A stretch of 64,000 bases of DNA from Oscillospiraceae bacterium HV4-5-C5C. GTDB taxonomy: Bacteria; Bacillota; Clostridia; Saccharofermentanales; Fastidiosipilaceae. Shown here one piece after another: positions 51,594 through 61,851 of this stretch. Every line of letters starts with the position of its first letter. Within the stretch, counting starts at the first letter, position 1. The stretch covers positions 1 to 64,000 of the forward strand of contig JAAVLZ010000009.1 in assembly GCA_012034405.1 (NCBI GenBank), written 5' to 3'. The notes under the pieces are model-generated. The model worked only from the letters and a program-made list of their open reading frames with translations. It was not told the origin of the DNA and made no database searches. A program made the translations under genes and the position numbers.

Positions 51594-53210
51594 ATGAACG
51601 CTGAGACTGTCAAGATTTTGATAGCCATGATTTTATATATGCTGGTCGTGGTAGGGATCGGACTATTTTTTGCCAGGCGGGCCAACCAGAGCAGTGAGAA
51701 CTACTTTTTAGGCGGCCGCAGTCTAGGGCCCTGGATTGCCGCCATGAGCGCGGAAGCGTCAGATATGTCCGGCTGGCTGCTTATGGGCTTGCCGGGCGTG
51801 GCATATTGGACCGGGCTGGCTGACGCGGCCTGGACGGCTATCGGTCTGGCGGCAGGGACCTACCTGAACTGGCTGATCGTCTCCAAACGGCTGCGCCGCT
51901 ACAGTGTCCGGGCCGGCAACGCCATCACCCTGCCGGAATTTTTTTCTAACCGCTATCATGAAAAAAAACCGGTATTGCTGACGCTTGCCGCGTTCTTTAT
52001 ATTGATTTTTTTCACCGTCTACGCCGCCAGCTGTCTGGTCACGGTAGGAAAGCTGTTCTCCACGCTGTTTGGCGCTCCTTATATCCTGATGATGATTGTT
52101 GGCGCGGCGTTTGTGCTGATCTACACCATTCTGGGCGGATTTTTAGCGGAAAGCGCTTCTGACTTCATGCAGGGCATCATCATGTTCGCGGCTTTAATTG
52201 TGGTGGTTACTGCCGGTACGGCCGCCGCCGGCGGACCTGCCACAGTGCTGGAGCACGCCCGCAGTATCCCCGGTTTTCTGGATTTCTTCGGGGTGGCGGT
52301 ACCGGCCACCGATGCGGCAGGTGTGCAGCAGACCAGCCAGGGCCTGCCCCAATTTGCTCCCGCGGCGCCGTACGGCTGGCTCAGTATTCTTTCCACCCTG
52401 GCCTGGGGTCTGGGTTATTTTGGTATGCCGCAGGTACTGCTGCGCTTTATGGCTATCCGCAAAGAAAGTGAGCTCAAACAGTCGCGGCGGATTGCTATGG
52501 TCTGGGTGCTCATTTCCCTGGCTATAGCTGTGAGTATCGGCCTGATTGGCCGGGCACTGTATCCCACCGCGCTGCAGACTGCCTCTCAGTCAGAAAATGT
52601 TTTTATTGAGCTGGCCACAGATCTGCTGCCGCCGCTCTTTGCCGGTTTTGTGATGGCGGGAATCCTGGCCGCCACTATATCCTCGTCCGACTCCTATCTG
52701 CTGATTGCGGCTTCCTCAGTTGCGCGCAACATCTTTAAAGGGTTATTTTTCAAAAAATCCAGCGATCAGGCAGTCATGCGCGTATCCCGTCTGACCTTGC
52801 TGCTGATCACCATCGTAGCCATATTTATTGCTCTGGATGAGAATAGTGTCATCTTTTCCATTGTTTCATTTGCCTGGGCAGGCTTTGGCGCTACCTTTGG
52901 CCCGTTAATGCTCTTTTCATTATTCTGGAAGCGCAGCACCCGGGCAGGCGCGATAGCCGGCAGTTTGGGCGGGGCGGCCACAGTCTTTATCTGGAAGCTG
53001 GCCATCCGGCCGCTGGGCGGCATCTGGGGTATCTATGAGCTCCTGCCGGCCTTTATCATTTCAAGTCTGTTGATTATTGTGGTGTCGTTGCTTTCGCCCC
53101 CGCCGTCTGAGGCAATACAGGATGAATTTGAAGCAGCCCGGCAGGGTCTCAGTCCGGAGCCAGCCGACCCGGAAACCCGGAAACCCGACCGCGCCACGCA
53201 CTGCTCATGA
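51594..53210 (+). CDS. Sodium/proline-type symporter (SSS family)
   Basis: Membrane transporter of 538 residues with about 13 helices. PutP-like motifs: SSENYFLGGRSLGPWIAAMS, AEASDMSGWLLMGLPG, the region YRYHEKKP (FFSNRYHEKKPVLL) and the sodium-site segment ATISSSDSYLLIAASSVARN. ATG 51594 is chosen because GGAGGGAG precedes it. It imports proline or a similar compound with sodium, in keeping with the sodium-type V-ATPase elsewhere in the window. Its stop overlaps the next gene start by four bases. Confidence 0.9.
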   Translation: MNAETVKILIAMILYMLVVVGIGLFFARRANQSSENYFLGGRSLGPWIAAMSAEASDMSGWLLMGLPGVAYWTGLADAAWTAIGLAAGTYLNWLIVSKRLRRYSVRAGNAITLPEFFSNRYHEKKPVLLTLAAFFILIFFTVYAASCLVTVGKLFSTLFGAPYILMMIVGAAFVLIYTILGGFLAESASDFMQGIIMFAALIVVVTAGTAAAGGPATVLEHARSIPGFLDFFGVAVPATDAAGVQQTSQGLPQFAPAAPYGWLSILSTLAWGLGYFGMPQVLLRFMAIRKESELKQSRRIAMVWVLISLAIAVSIGLIGRALYPTALQTASQSENVFIELATDLLPPLFAGFVMAGILAATISSSDSYLLIAASSVARNIFKGLFFKKSSDQAVMRVSRLTLLLITIVAIFIALDENSVIFSIVSFAWAGFGATFGPLMLFSLFWKRSTRAGAIAGSLGGAATVFIWKLAIRPLGGIWGIYELLPAFIISSLLIIVVSLLSPPPSEAIQDEFEAARQGLSPEPADPETRKPDRATHCS

Positions 53211-53596
53211 ACCGGCCGGAGCTGATCCGCTGCTGTCTCAGCTATCCTCAGGTTTATGAGGATTATCCCTTTGATGAGGACCGTCACAGTGCCGCCGCCT
53301 GGACTGTCATGCGTCATAAAAATAATCAAAAGTCGTTTGCGTTTATTTTTGAGCGGCAGGGCAGCCTGCTGGTCAATCTGAAATGTGATCCGCTGGACGC
53401 GGACCTGCTGAGGCAGGCTTTCAGCGCCATCACGCCGGCGTATCACATGAATAAACGGCACTGGAATACCGTGGCCGTAAACGGGGACGTACCGGCAGAC
53501 CTGCTGCGGCAGCTGATCTCAAGCAGCTATGCGCTGACCGACCCTCCGGGTAAGCCGCTGCGCCGTGGTCGCCGCAAGGGCCGCGCTCAGGGTTGA
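53207..53596 (+). CDS. MmcQ/YjbR-family protein
   Basis: Small protein of 129 residues with the CyaY-like fold of the MmcQ/YjbR family. Features: the conserved YPQVYEDYPFDED start, NNQKSFAFIFERQGSLLVNL, CDPLDADLLRQAF, ITPAYHMNKRHWNTVAVNG. ATG overlaps the symporter stop by four bases. Family members are proposed DNA-binding proteins, but the function is not established. It ends with a short basic tail (RRGRRKGRAQG). The next gene converges 7 bases later. Confidence 0.88.
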   Translation: MNRPELIRCCLSYPQVYEDYPFDEDRHSAAAWTVMRHKNNQKSFAFIFERQGSLLVNLKCDPLDADLLRQAFSAITPAYHMNKRHWNTVAVNGDVPADLLRQLISSSYALTDPPGKPLRRGRRKGRAQG

Positions 53597-53603
53597 ACCA
53601 AAC

Positions 53604-54497
53604 TCAGGCATGACGCAAAAAAAATGCGCACTGCTCATCATTGCACTGGCGGCCCAGGGGATTGCGGATATCCACATGGAAAACATGCCCGCAGTTACCC
53701 TGTCCTGGCTTCCCGTACACCGTCACCTGATTATCCACCCCGCGGGCAGTCAGCAGGTCGCCCATCGGACGCGCGTTCCCCGATAAAAAGTCTTCTGCCC
53801 CCGTGATAATGCTGGCAGCAGGATACCGCTCATCAATATAAGCCAGTACCTCCAGCTGCCGGCCAAACCTGGACTCAGGCTCCGGTCCCAGATAGGCGGT
53901 ATAGAGCGCGTTTTCCCCGACCTGACGGGCCAGCGCCGCCAGATCATACATACCGCAGTTGAGGCCCACCGCCTTAAACCGCAGCGGCGGCAATTGAAAG
54001 CGGAACAGCGCTGCATATTCAGGATTTGCCAGCAGCAGCATCAGCTGGCTCACCAGCTGGCCGCCGGCCGAGTCACCAACCGCGTACAGGCGCGACCAAT
54101 CAACCGGCCATTGCCCCCGCTGCTGCCAAAACCAGTTCAGCATAGCGGCAAAATCCTCCAGCGGCGCCGGATAGCGGGCCTCCGGAGCCAGGCGGTAGTT
54201 GCCATTCACCACCAGGAAGCCGCGCCGGGCCAGATCCATACAATAGTACTGGTATATTTCCTTACTGCCATAAAAATAGCCGCCGCCATGTACGTTCAGA
54301 ATCACCGGCAGCAAACCGGCGGTCGCCCGCGGATAATAGATATCCAATTGGTTAAACCGCCCGTGGGAACCGTAACTAAGGTCATCCAGCCGCTTAATAT
54401 CCTCCGGCGTTCTCAGGCCCGCATCCCGGCGGGTATCCCCCGCCAGCCATTCCGCGCGCGTTTTTTCAAAATCAAAAGTCTCCATATCAGCTTCCAT
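53604..54497 (-). CDS. Alpha/beta-hydrolase esterase (BD-FAE/HSL-like)
   Basis: Cytoplasmic esterase of 297 residues. Motifs: NVHGGGYFYGSKEIYQYYC (oxyanion hole HGGG), NYRLAPEARYPAPLEDF, nucleophile GDSAGGQ, and late catalytic His in GHVFHVDIRNP. ATG 54497 follows GGAGGAGG at about ten bases; a GTG four codons earlier touches that site. It belongs to the carbohydrate-esterase-like group that acts on small acyl esters. It lies 26 bases after the DeoR gene and is probably co-transcribed with it. Confidence 0.88.
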   Translation of the reverse strand: MEADMETFDFEKTRAEWLAGDTRRDAGLRTPEDIKRLDDLSYGSHGRFNQLDIYYPRATAGLLPVILNVHGGGYFYGSKEIYQYYCMDLARRGFLVVNGNYRLAPEARYPAPLEDFAAMLNWFWQQRGQWPVDWSRLYAVGDSAGGQLVSQLMLLLANPEYAALFRFQLPPLRFKAVGLNCGMYDLAALARQVGENALYTAYLGPEPESRFGRQLEVLAYIDERYPAASIITGAEDFLSGNARPMGDLLTARGVDNQVTVYGKPGQGNCGHVFHVDIRNPLGRQCNDEQCAFFLRHA

Positions 54498-54523
54498 TGG
54501 CTGCCGCACCTCCTCCAGACCGG

Positions 54524-55297
54524 TCAGGCTGTCTGACCGGGATAGATACAGTTTACACCTTCAGCAGCCAGTCTTTCCAGCCAGGCGTCTGAGGGCCGTT
54601 CATCCGTGATCACGGTGTCCAGCTGACCCACCTCACAGACCCGGGCAAAGGCTACCTGATCAAACTTACTGTGATCTACGGTCAGGATTTTGCTGCGGGC
54701 AGAAGCCAGAATAGCCTGTTTAGTCTGCGCCAGCTCCTCATTGCCTTCCGTCACCCCGCGCTCAGCAGACAGTCCCTTACAGGACAAAAATGCCTGCTCC
54801 GCATTGTAAGCATTGAGCTCACCGACAGCCTGCGGTCCCACCAGCGCCAAATAGCCTGGTTTAAGCCGGCCGCCGGAGGACAAAACGGTCCAGCCGGTCT
54901 GTTCGCCCAATTCAATCATGATCTCAAGCGAATTGGTAATGACCGTCAGGTGCTGCCGGTCCCGGATAGCCTTGGCAATAAAAACCGCTGTTGTGCTGGC
55001 ATCCAGAAAAATATGACTGTCGTCCTGAACCAGGTCGGCCGCCAGACCCGCGATCAGCTCTTTGCCGGCTACATTGCGTTTTTTGCGCACATTAAAGGGC
55101 AGTTCAATACTGGCGTTTTCATTATAGACCGCTCCGCCGTAACTCTTGACCGCGACGCCCTGTGCCGCCAGCTTATCCAGGTCCCGGCGGATGGTCTCCT
55201 CTGAGACCTTGAATTGCCGGCTCAGCTCACTGACCAGCACGCGTTTTTGGGTTTGCAGCAAAATACTGATTTGTTTTTGTCTTTCTATTGCAAGCAA
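54524..55297 (-). CDS. DeoR-family transcriptional repressor
   Basis: Repressor of 257 residues. It starts MLAIERQKQI at a TTG codon (55297) following GGGAGGG; DeoR proteins typically begin with this segment, so the TTG is preferred over longer frames. HTH at about 20-43 (LVSELSRQFKVSEETIRRDL), then the DeoRC sensor (about 75-235) with SKGG-type phosphosugar site residues (IFLDASTTAVFIAKAI, VDHSKFDQVAF). DeoR proteins usually sense phosphorylated sugar intermediates; the aldolase gene upstream supplies a plausible link to fuculose phosphate metabolism. Confidence 0.9.
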   Translation of the reverse strand: MLAIERQKQISILLQTQKRVLVSELSRQFKVSEETIRRDLDKLAAQGVAVKSYGGAVYNENASIELPFNVRKKRNVAGKELIAGLAADLVQDDSHIFLDASTTAVFIAKAIRDRQHLTVITNSLEIMIELGEQTGWTVLSSGGRLKPGYLALVGPQAVGELNAYNAEQAFLSCKGLSAERGVTEGNEELAQTKQAILASARSKILTVDHSKFDQVAFARVCEVGQLDTVITDERPSDAWLERLAAEGVNCIYPGQTA

Positions 55298-55357
55298 GGC
55301 TGTAACCCTCCCGTTCCCAATGAAAACCAACCGTCCGTATCAGCCTATTATAATAAT

Positions 55358-55392
55358 AACCCGATGTCCGCTGCCAAGGCAGACACCGGGTT
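55358..55392 (-). terminator. Hairpin between aldolase and DeoR genes
   Basis: On the minus strand AACCCGGTGTCTGCC pairs imperfectly with GGCAGCGGACATCGGGTT over a short loop and is followed by ATTATTATAATAGG. It probably terminates or attenuates the aldolase transcript before the DeoR gene. Confidence 0.55.
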
Positions 55393-55452
55393 CCTGGATC
55401 AGCCGGAAAAGCGGCGCGGCCCAGGCGCGGCAGAAAGGCCTCCGATTCAGCC

Positions 55453-56286
55453 TCAGTTTTGCAGCGCTTCCAGCACTTTGCGGGTAATCTCCGCCACCAA
55501 TTCAGGACTGGGCTGATGCCCCTTATTGTTAATGCTGCCGCTGGCCTGACCCGCGTCCGTCCGCGGTAGTCCGCGGCTAGCTGCTGCCGCTGATTTTGCC
55601 GCCAGTGCCTCCGGCGTAAAGTCCGCCGGGTGCCGGCCGGTCATACCCATCCGGCGGCGGATTTCATACAGCTTCAGTACCGTCTCATGGTCAAACTCCT
55701 TTGGCCCCCCCAGCATTTTGGATTGATAAAGCAGCTGAGCATAAAACTCCACGGACTCCATCTTCATATAGGCCGAAAGCAGATCCGTGGAATAGGTCAG
55801 CGCGCCATGGCTCTCCAGCAAGAGCGCATCATAGTACGGCAGATATTTTTCAATATTATCCGGTATTTCCATCGTCGACGGCGTGCCGTATTCCGCAATC
55901 GGTACTTCTCCCAGGGAGATCACCGCTTCAGGCATGATCGGCTGTTTCAGCGGGATGCCGGCAATGGCAAAGCTGGTAGCGTAAACCGGGTGCGCATGAA
56001 CAACAGAACCCACATCCGGCCGTTTTTCATAGACTCTCATATGCATTTTGATTTCAGAGGACGGACGAAAGCCGGGGTTGGCCTCAAGTACGTTGCCCTT
56101 TTCATCCACCTTGCAGATATATTCCGGGGTCATGAAACCCTTGGATACACCTGTGGGCGTGCATAAATATTCATGGTCATTCAGCTTGACGGAGATATTG
56201 CCGTCATTTGCCGCTACCATATTGCGGTTGTAAATCCGCTTGCCAATGTCACATATCTGCTGTTTAATCTCTGCCTCTGTCTGCAT
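55453..56286 (-). CDS. fucA: Class II aldolase, fuculose-phosphate type, with microcompartment-type tail
   Basis: Aldolase of 277 residues splitting fuculose-1-phosphate (or rhamnulose-1-phosphate) to DHAP and lactaldehyde. Seen: NMVAANDGNISVKL, TPTGVSKG, catalytic Glu78 in SSEIKMH, zinc ligands His97 and His99 in VVHAHP, and His160 in ESHGAL. The ordinary fold ends near residue 225. A flexible Ala/Ser/Gly linker follows, then an amphipathic helix SPELVAEITRKVLEALQN (260-277), which has the form of encapsulation peptides that target enzymes into bacterial microcompartments. Aldolases of fucose/rhamnose compartments in Clostridia carry such tails. The shell genes are not in this window. DeoR gene lies downstream. 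Confidence 0.88.
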   Translation of the reverse strand: MQTEAEIKQQICDIGKRIYNRNMVAANDGNISVKLNDHEYLCTPTGVSKGFMTPEYICKVDEKGNVLEANPGFRPSSEIKMHMRVYEKRPDVGSVVHAHPVYATSFAIAGIPLKQPIMPEAVISLGEVPIAEYGTPSTMEIPDNIEKYLPYYDALLLESHGALTYSTDLLSAYMKMESVEFYAQLLYQSKMLGGPKEFDHETVLKLYEIRRRMGMTGRHPADFTPEALAAKSAAAASRGLPRTDAGQASGSINNKGHQPSPELVAEITRKVLEALQN

Positions 56287-56463
56287 GTCCTTATGCCTCC
56301 TGCAATATCGTCTGCTCTGTAACCGGCTGGCTCAGCTGCCCGCTTGTTATTTTTTATTGTAAAGCAGCGCACAGCATTGTCAAGCTATATCTGTGGTTTC
56401 TTTTCTGATCAGTCGATAATGCAAGTTGTTTTATGTTGTTTCTGTGATCTGATCCCATTTTAT

Positions 56464-57966
56464 TTAACCAATGACCACATCTTCTTCCGGGTACTCAAGC
56501 AGATCATCATTTTCCCGGTAGCGGCGCGACAGCGAAACCAGCAAGGTGATCGGCCCGATACGGCCAATAAACATACAGAGCATCAGGATAATTTTGCCAG
56601 CGGGACTCAAATAGGGAGTCAGACCCGTACTCAGGCCTACCGTACCCAAAGCTGAGGCCGTTTCATAAAGCAGATCCAGCCAAGCGTGCGGATAGGGCAT
56701 CTGAGCCTCCGTCAGAGACAGCAGGCCTGTCGCCAGGGCCAGCAGCAGGCTCATCAGCATCGTGATGGCCAGGGCTTTTTTCACGGTAGGATTGGCGATT
56801 GAACGGTGAAAGGCCTCAGTCCGGCGGCGGCCCATCAGCGTAGACCAGCTGTCGCAAAGCAATATCGCAATGGTCACCGTTTTGATCCCGCCGGCCGTAC
56901 CGCCCGGAGACCCGCCAATGAGCATCAGCAGACTGGACAGGAGTTTGCCGCTCTCCGTCAGCGCTGACTGCGGCATGGCGGCAAAACCGGCCGTCCTCAG
57001 CGTCACGGACTGGAACAGCGAAGACCACCAGCGCTGCCCTGCCGGCAGCTCACCTAAAGTCGCCGGATTATGACGCTCCGCGGCATAAATCAGCAGGGTC
57101 CCGCCAGCCAGCAGCAGGCCTGTCATCAGTAAAACCAGACGGCTGTGCAGGGAGAGCCGCGCCCGGGCCTGCCGGCGCGGTGACCACAGGGTTGCCCAAC
57201 GCCGCAGCAGTTCGCCCCAGACCACAAAGCCCAGGCCGCCGGCAATAATCAGCAGCATAAGGATCAGCAGCAGGCTCCGATTGCCGGCATAAGGCAGCAG
57301 ACTATCCGGACCCAGGATATCAAAGCCGGCGTTGCAAAACGCCGATACCGAGTGGAACAGGCCATACCCCCCTGCTCTGAGCCAGGTGTATCCCTGCTGG
57401 CGGAAAGACAGCGTCAGCAGCAGTGCTCCGCCGGCTTCGCAAAGCAAGGTGACTTTAACCGCCAGCCGGACCAGATGAGTCAGGCCGCCCAGAGTGGTCT
57501 GGTTATAAGCGGCCTGAATGGTCAGTCGGTCCTGCAGCGACAGCCGCTTCCCCAGATTAACCATAAAAAAAGAGAATAATGTCACCAGGCTCAGTCCGCC
57601 GGTCTGGATCAGCAGCAACAAGACCACCTTTCCAAATACCGACCAGGTAGCAGCCGTGTTCACGGTCACCAGGCCAGTCACACAGACGGCCGAGGTCGCG
57701 GTAAACAAAGCATCTATCAAGGAAACCGAGACGCCCGGCTGTCTGGCCGGCGGCAGGAGCAGCAGGAAACTGCCCCCCAGGATAATGAGCGCAAAGCTCA
57801 GTACAATAATCTGCGGCGGAGTCAGGCGCCGGGGCGGACCGCCGCCCAGCTCACTCCTGCCGGTCGTCTGCTGATCAATAATCTGATGGTTCAGGTGACG
57901 GCCGCAGTCCGTCGGCCTGACTGGCCGGCCTCCGCGGATCGCCGGCGGCTTCCTGCCCGTTTTCAT
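56464..57966 (-). CDS. ntpJ: Trk/Ktr-type potassium transporter (NtpJ)
   Basis: Membrane protein of 500 residues with the four-repeat K+ channel-like fold (TrkH/KtrB). Filter regions: TSAVCVTGLV, SVSAFCNAGFDI, SVTLRTAGFAAM, ASALGTVGLSTG, each with the selectivity Gly. The start overlaps the NtpD gene stop by four bases, so it is the last gene of the V-ATPase operon. In Enterococcus hirae the equivalent gene at the end of the ntp operon is ntpJ, a potassium transporter, which supports this name. It imports K+ while the ATPase exports Na+ or H+. The N-terminus (about 1-45) is basic and cytoplasmic. Confidence 0.9.
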   Translation of the reverse strand: MKTGRKPPAIRGGRPVRPTDCGRHLNHQIIDQQTTGRSELGGGPPRRLTPPQIIVLSFALIILGGSFLLLLPPARQPGVSVSLIDALFTATSAVCVTGLVTVNTAATWSVFGKVVLLLLIQTGGLSLVTLFSFFMVNLGKRLSLQDRLTIQAAYNQTTLGGLTHLVRLAVKVTLLCEAGGALLLTLSFRQQGYTWLRAGGYGLFHSVSAFCNAGFDILGPDSLLPYAGNRSLLLILMLLIIAGGLGFVVWGELLRRWATLWSPRRQARARLSLHSRLVLLMTGLLLAGGTLLIYAAERHNPATLGELPAGQRWWSSLFQSVTLRTAGFAAMPQSALTESGKLLSSLLMLIGGSPGGTAGGIKTVTIAILLCDSWSTLMGRRRTEAFHRSIANPTVKKALAITMLMSLLLALATGLLSLTEAQMPYPHAWLDLLYETASALGTVGLSTGLTPYLSPAGKIILMLCMFIGRIGPITLLVSLSRRYRENDDLLEYPEEDVVIG

Positions 57967-58649
57967 CCTGAAGGCTCCTGCGTCCCTGCTGCGGGGCTCA
58001 GGCTGTCGTTAGTTCCCGCCGCTTCAGTAGCCGCAGCTGACTCAAAATCCTGCAGTTTAAGCAGGCGCGTCACCCGATCCCGTTCCGCGTCATCCAGACG
58101 GCTTTTGATGAAGCGAATCGTCTCCTCCAGCTGCGGAATCGTCAGATATTCCAGCGCGTTTACCCGCCGCCTGGTTTTCTCCAGTTCGGCTGACAGGATA
58201 ACACAGCGCTTTTCGGTCTGAGCCAGGCGCAGAAAATCCGGCAGCAGGTTCAGCATTTCCAGCCGGGTCCGGGCCAGTTCCGGTGAAAGAGACAGGTACT
58301 CCTTGTCCCTCCAGTTAGGGCTGGCCAAGGACCACTCCGGCGCCGATACGCCCATATAGTTACCAGGCTTCATCAGCAGATCCAGCCGGTTCCGGGCGGA
58401 GAGCCAGTCAGCCTGGATTTCAGCAGTGGTAAACCGGGCCGACGCCACCAGTGTCCGCGCGTCGAGTTCCCGGTAGCGTCGGTCACAGGTCTCCCGCAGC
58501 CGCCGGGCGGTCCGGATGCTCCCGATAAACTGCCGCAGCAGCTCGTCTTGCTTATCCTTCAGCAGCTTGTACCCGCGCCGGGCCAGTTGCAGCTCTGTTT
58601 TTAGCCGCGACAGTTCCATGCGGGTCGGGCTGACCGATAAGATAGCCAT
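57963..58649 (-). CDS. ntpD: V-type ATPase subunit D
   Basis: Rotor central-stalk subunit of 228 residues. It begins SVSPTRMELSRLKTELQLAR and GYKLLKDKQDELLRQF, the family's long coiled-coil start, and ends with a second helix (about 145-210; ALEYLTIPQLEETIRFIKSR) followed by a short tail. GGAGGAG precedes the ATG, three bases after subunit B. Its stop overlaps the K+ transporter gene start. It transmits rotation between the A/B head and the K ring. Confidence 0.93.
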   Translation of the reverse strand: MAILSVSPTRMELSRLKTELQLARRGYKLLKDKQDELLRQFIGSIRTARRLRETCDRRYRELDARTLVASARFTTAEIQADWLSARNRLDLLMKPGNYMGVSAPEWSLASPNWRDKEYLSLSPELARTRLEMLNLLPDFLRLAQTEKRCVILSAELEKTRRRVNALEYLTIPQLEETIRFIKSRLDDAERDRVTRLLKLQDFESAAATEAAGTNDSLSPAAGTQEPSG

Positions 58650-58652
58650 GCG

Positions 58653-60026
58653 TCACTCCTCCAGTAAGTACTTCTTAATCAGTTCCGGCGGGATCCGCTT
58701 CAGTTCTCCCTGCGGCAAATCTGCCAACAGCTTCCAGCTAAGCGTCAGCGTCTCTTCAATACTCCGGTTGGTCTGAAAGCCCTGATTAACGTACTGCTTC
58801 TCAAAGCGCCCGGCAAACTGCGCCAGGCGCTGGTCTGTCTGTGACAGCGCCGCTTCACCCAGGACTGCAGCCAGTTCACGCGCTTTTTTGCCCTGAGCAT
58901 AGGCACTGAAGATCTGGTTCATCGTAGCTGCGTGATCTTCGCGGGTCTTGCCCGGGCCAATCCCCTTATCCTTCAGGCGGGACAGCGAGGTCAGCACATC
59001 AATCGGCGGCTGCACGCCTGCTTCGTAGAGGCTGCGCGACAGCAGGATCTGCCCCTCGGTGATATAGCCGGTCAGGTCAGGAATGGGATGGGTAATGTCC
59101 CCTTCAGGCATGGTCAGGATAGGGATCTGGGTCACTGAGCCCTGATGACCCCGGATCCGGCCGGCTCGTTCATAAAGCGTCGCGAGGTTGGTGTAGAGGT
59201 AGCCCGGGTAACCGCGCCGGCCGGGCACTTCCCGCCGCGCCGCGGAAATCTCCCGCAGAGCTTCGCAATAGTTAGTCATGTCACTCATAATGACCAGTAC
59301 ATGCATGTTTTTTTCAAAGGCCAGGTATTCTGCCGCGGTCAGGGCCATTTTGGGCGTGGTGATGCGCTCCATAGCCGGATCGCTGGCCAGATTCAGATAA
59401 ACCACCGTACGGTCCAGCGCGCCGGTACGGCGAAAATCGTCAATGAAGAAAGTGGCTTCTTCAAAAGTGATTCCAATGGCGGCAAAGACCACGGCAAACC
59501 GGTCCTGACGATTGAGCACCCGGGCCTGGCGGGCTATCTGGGCGGCCAGCTCCTGATGAGGCAGGCCAAAGGATGAAAAGATCGGCAGTTTCTGGCCCCT
59601 GACCAGGGTGTTGAGATGGTCAATGGCCGAGATACCCGTCTGGATAAACTCATCCGGATAATCCCGGGCATAAGGATTGATCGGTTCACCGTTAATATCC
59701 AGCGACTGCTCCGCGGCCACCGGCGGCAGGCCATCCCTGGGCCGGCCCAGGCCGTCAAAAATACGGCCGATCATCCGCTCTGACACATCCAGGGTAAACG
59801 GATGGCCCAAAAATCGGACCCGGGAATCACGCAGATTGAGGCCGGCAGTCCCTTCAAAGACCTGCACCAGGGCGCGGGGTCCGTCAATTTCCAGCACCAG
59901 ACCCTGGCGGCGCTGCCCGTCTTGCAGCTGTACTTCCACCAGTTCATCATACTTGACATCTTGTACCTGATCGACCAGCAGCAGCGGGCCTACAACATTG
60001 CGGATACTTTGATATGTCTTGATCAT
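58653..60026 (-). CDS. ntpB: V-type ATPase subunit B
   Basis: Non-catalytic head subunit of 457 residues. It has the family's degenerate P-loop region ([14 protein letters not shown]), [17 protein letters not shown]-like segment ([18 protein letters not shown]), [37 protein letters not shown] and [20 protein letters not shown] 60026 overlaps the A subunit stop by four bases. It forms the alternating head with subunit A. Length is typical. Confidence 0.95.
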   Translation of the reverse strand: MIKTYQSIRNVVGPLLLVDQVQDVKYDELVEVQLQDGQRRQGLVLEIDGPRALVQVFEGTAGLNLRDSRVRFLGHPFTLDVSERMIGRIFDGLGRPRDGLPPVAAEQSLDINGEPINPYARDYPDEFIQTGISAIDHLNTLVRGQKLPIFSSFGLPHQELAAQIARQARVLNRQDRFAVVFAAIGITFEEATFFIDDFRRTGALDRTVVYLNLASDPAMERITTPKMALTAAEYLAFEKNMHVLVIMSDMTNYCEALREISAARREVPGRRGYPGYLYTNLATLYERAGRIRGHQGSVTQIPILTMPEGDITHPIPDLTGYITEGQILLSRSLYEAGVQPPIDVLTSLSRLKDKGIGPGKTREDHAATMNQIFSAYAQGKKARELAAVLGEAALSQTDQRLAQFAGRFEKQYVNQGFQTNRSIEETLTLSWKLLADLPQGELKRIPPELIKKYLLEE

Positions 60027-61825
60027 GCTTCTTTCTCCCCTGCCAGGTTGTCGCTCAGGTCCTCATCCAGCCAGGACGCAAAGGCCTGCCGGAGTGCCTG
60101 CTGCAGCTGTTCCAGGCGCTCCAGCCTGTCTTCCGGCACAAACTTAGCCCGGGCAATCTGTTCGCGCAACCCGGCGCCCAGCCGGTTGATATCCTGATAA
60201 GTCAGCCCTGCTTCCAGCGCCCGCCGGCTCTGACGGTCATATAATTGAATCAGCCTGAGCAATGCATATTGCTTAGCCAGCGAAGTAAATGCGTCGTCGG
60301 AGTCAAAAGAGTTTTGCTGCAAATAGTCCTCCCGCAGTGATTTAGCGCTGTCCAGGGTCACCCGGCCGGCATCCGGGACGGAATCCACCCCAATCAGGCG
60401 GATAATTTCATCCAGCCGGGCTTCTTCCTGCAAGATATCTGACATCCATTGCACGGTCTGGCTCCAGTCAGTCCCCAGCCGCTCATCAATGAGGCGGCGC
60501 ACCGGCTCTGCATACAGGGAGTAGGAAGTCAGCCAATTGATGGCCGGGAAATGCCGCTGGCGGGATAAATTGGCATCCAGCCCCCAAAAGACCTTGACCA
60601 CGCGCAGGGTGTTCTCGGTAACCGGCTCGGCGATATCCCCTCCAGGCGGGGACACCGCGCTGATCGCTGTGATGCTGCCGGTCCGCCGGTCCCGGCCCAG
60701 CGCCGTCACCCGCCCGGCCCGCTCGTAGTAGGCAGAGATCCGGCTGCCCAGATAAGCGGGGTAGCCTTCGTCTCCCGGCATCTCCTGTAATCGGCCGGAC
60801 AGTTCCCTCAGTGCCTCGGCCCAGCGCGAAGTGGAGTCGGCCATAATGGCTACATTGTAGCCCATGTCCCGATAATACTCTGCGATAGTGATGCCCGTAT
60901 AGATCGACGCTTCACGAGCGGCCACCGGCATGTTGGATGTATTGGCAATCAGGATCGTGCGCTGCATGATGGACTGACCGCTGCGTGGATCAATCAGATG
61001 CGGAAACTCCTGCATGACATCCGTCATTTCATTGCCGCGCTCTCCACAGCCTACATAAACGACCAGGTCCACATCACTCCATTTGGCAATCTGATGCTGG
61101 ACAACCGTTTTTCCGGCGCCAAAGGGTCCCGGTACGGCTGCCGTCCCGCCTTTCATGACCGGGAACAGGGTGTCAATGACGCGCTGCCCGCTGAGCAGCG
61201 GTTCGGCTGGTTTGAGCTTTTCCGCTACCGGGCGCGGGAAGCGGACCGGCCATTTTTGCATCAAAGTCAGCGGCCGGGGGCCTCCGTCAGTTTCCAGCTC
61301 AGCTATGGTTTCCTCAACAGTGTACTCGCCCTGGCTGGCAATCTGCCGTATCTGCCCCTGACAGCCAGGCGGTACCATGATCTTATGCAGGACGACTGCT
61401 GTTTCCTGAACCGTGCCCAGCACATCTCCGGGGCCAACTGCGGCCCCCGCGCTGAGCAGCGGAGTAAAGAGCCAGCGGTGCTGGCGGTCCAGGGCCGGGA
61501 CGCTGGTACCCTTAGTCAAAAAGGGGCTGTGCGCCGCCTGCATAAAGCGGTCCAGCGGCCGCTGAATCCCGTCAAACATCTCCGCAATCAGGCCTGGCCC
61601 CAGTTCAACTGAAAGGGCCTGTCCGGTAGAAGTCAGCGGTTCCCCCGGTCCGATACCGGAGGTTTCTTCATAAACCTGTACAGAAGCCAGATCTCCCCGC
61701 ATTTCAATGATTTCGCCAATGAGCTGTTTCTGGCCCACCAGGCAAAGATCCTGGATGTTGGCGTCGGCCATTCCCCGGGCGGTGACCAGGGGACCGGATA
61801 CCTTTTCAATGATTCCTGCTTTCAT
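60023..61825 (-). CDS. ntpA: V-type ATPase catalytic subunit A
   Basis: Catalytic head subunit of 600 residues. It starts [19 protein letters not shown]; catalytic P-loop [13 protein letters not shown], the non-homologous region between, catalytic [14 protein letters not shown], and [20 protein letters not shown]-type segment ([19 protein letters not shown]). ATG 61825 follows GAGGATTG; the open frame extends further upstream through the intergenic gap without a ribosome site. Overlaps NtpB by four bases. It hydrolyses or makes ATP coupled to Na+ or H+ movement. Confidence 0.96.
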   Translation of the reverse strand: MKAGIIEKVSGPLVTARGMADANIQDLCLVGQKQLIGEIIEMRGDLASVQVYEETSGIGPGEPLTSTGQALSVELGPGLIAEMFDGIQRPLDRFMQAAHSPFLTKGTSVPALDRQHRWLFTPLLSAGAAVGPGDVLGTVQETAVVLHKIMVPPGCQGQIRQIASQGEYTVEETIAELETDGGPRPLTLMQKWPVRFPRPVAEKLKPAEPLLSGQRVIDTLFPVMKGGTAAVPGPFGAGKTVVQHQIAKWSDVDLVVYVGCGERGNEMTDVMQEFPHLIDPRSGQSIMQRTILIANTSNMPVAAREASIYTGITIAEYYRDMGYNVAIMADSTSRWAEALRELSGRLQEMPGDEGYPAYLGSRISAYYERAGRVTALGRDRRTGSITAISAVSPPGGDIAEPVTENTLRVVKVFWGLDANLSRQRHFPAINWLTSYSLYAEPVRRLIDERLGTDWSQTVQWMSDILQEEARLDEIIRLIGVDSVPDAGRVTLDSAKSLREDYLQQNSFDSDDAFTSLAKQYALLRLIQLYDRQSRRALEAGLTYQDINRLGAGLREQIARAKFVPEDRLERLEQLQQALRQAFASWLDEDLSDNLAGEKEA

Positions 61826-61851
61826 CTTTTTCAATCCTCGCGTAAACTGGC

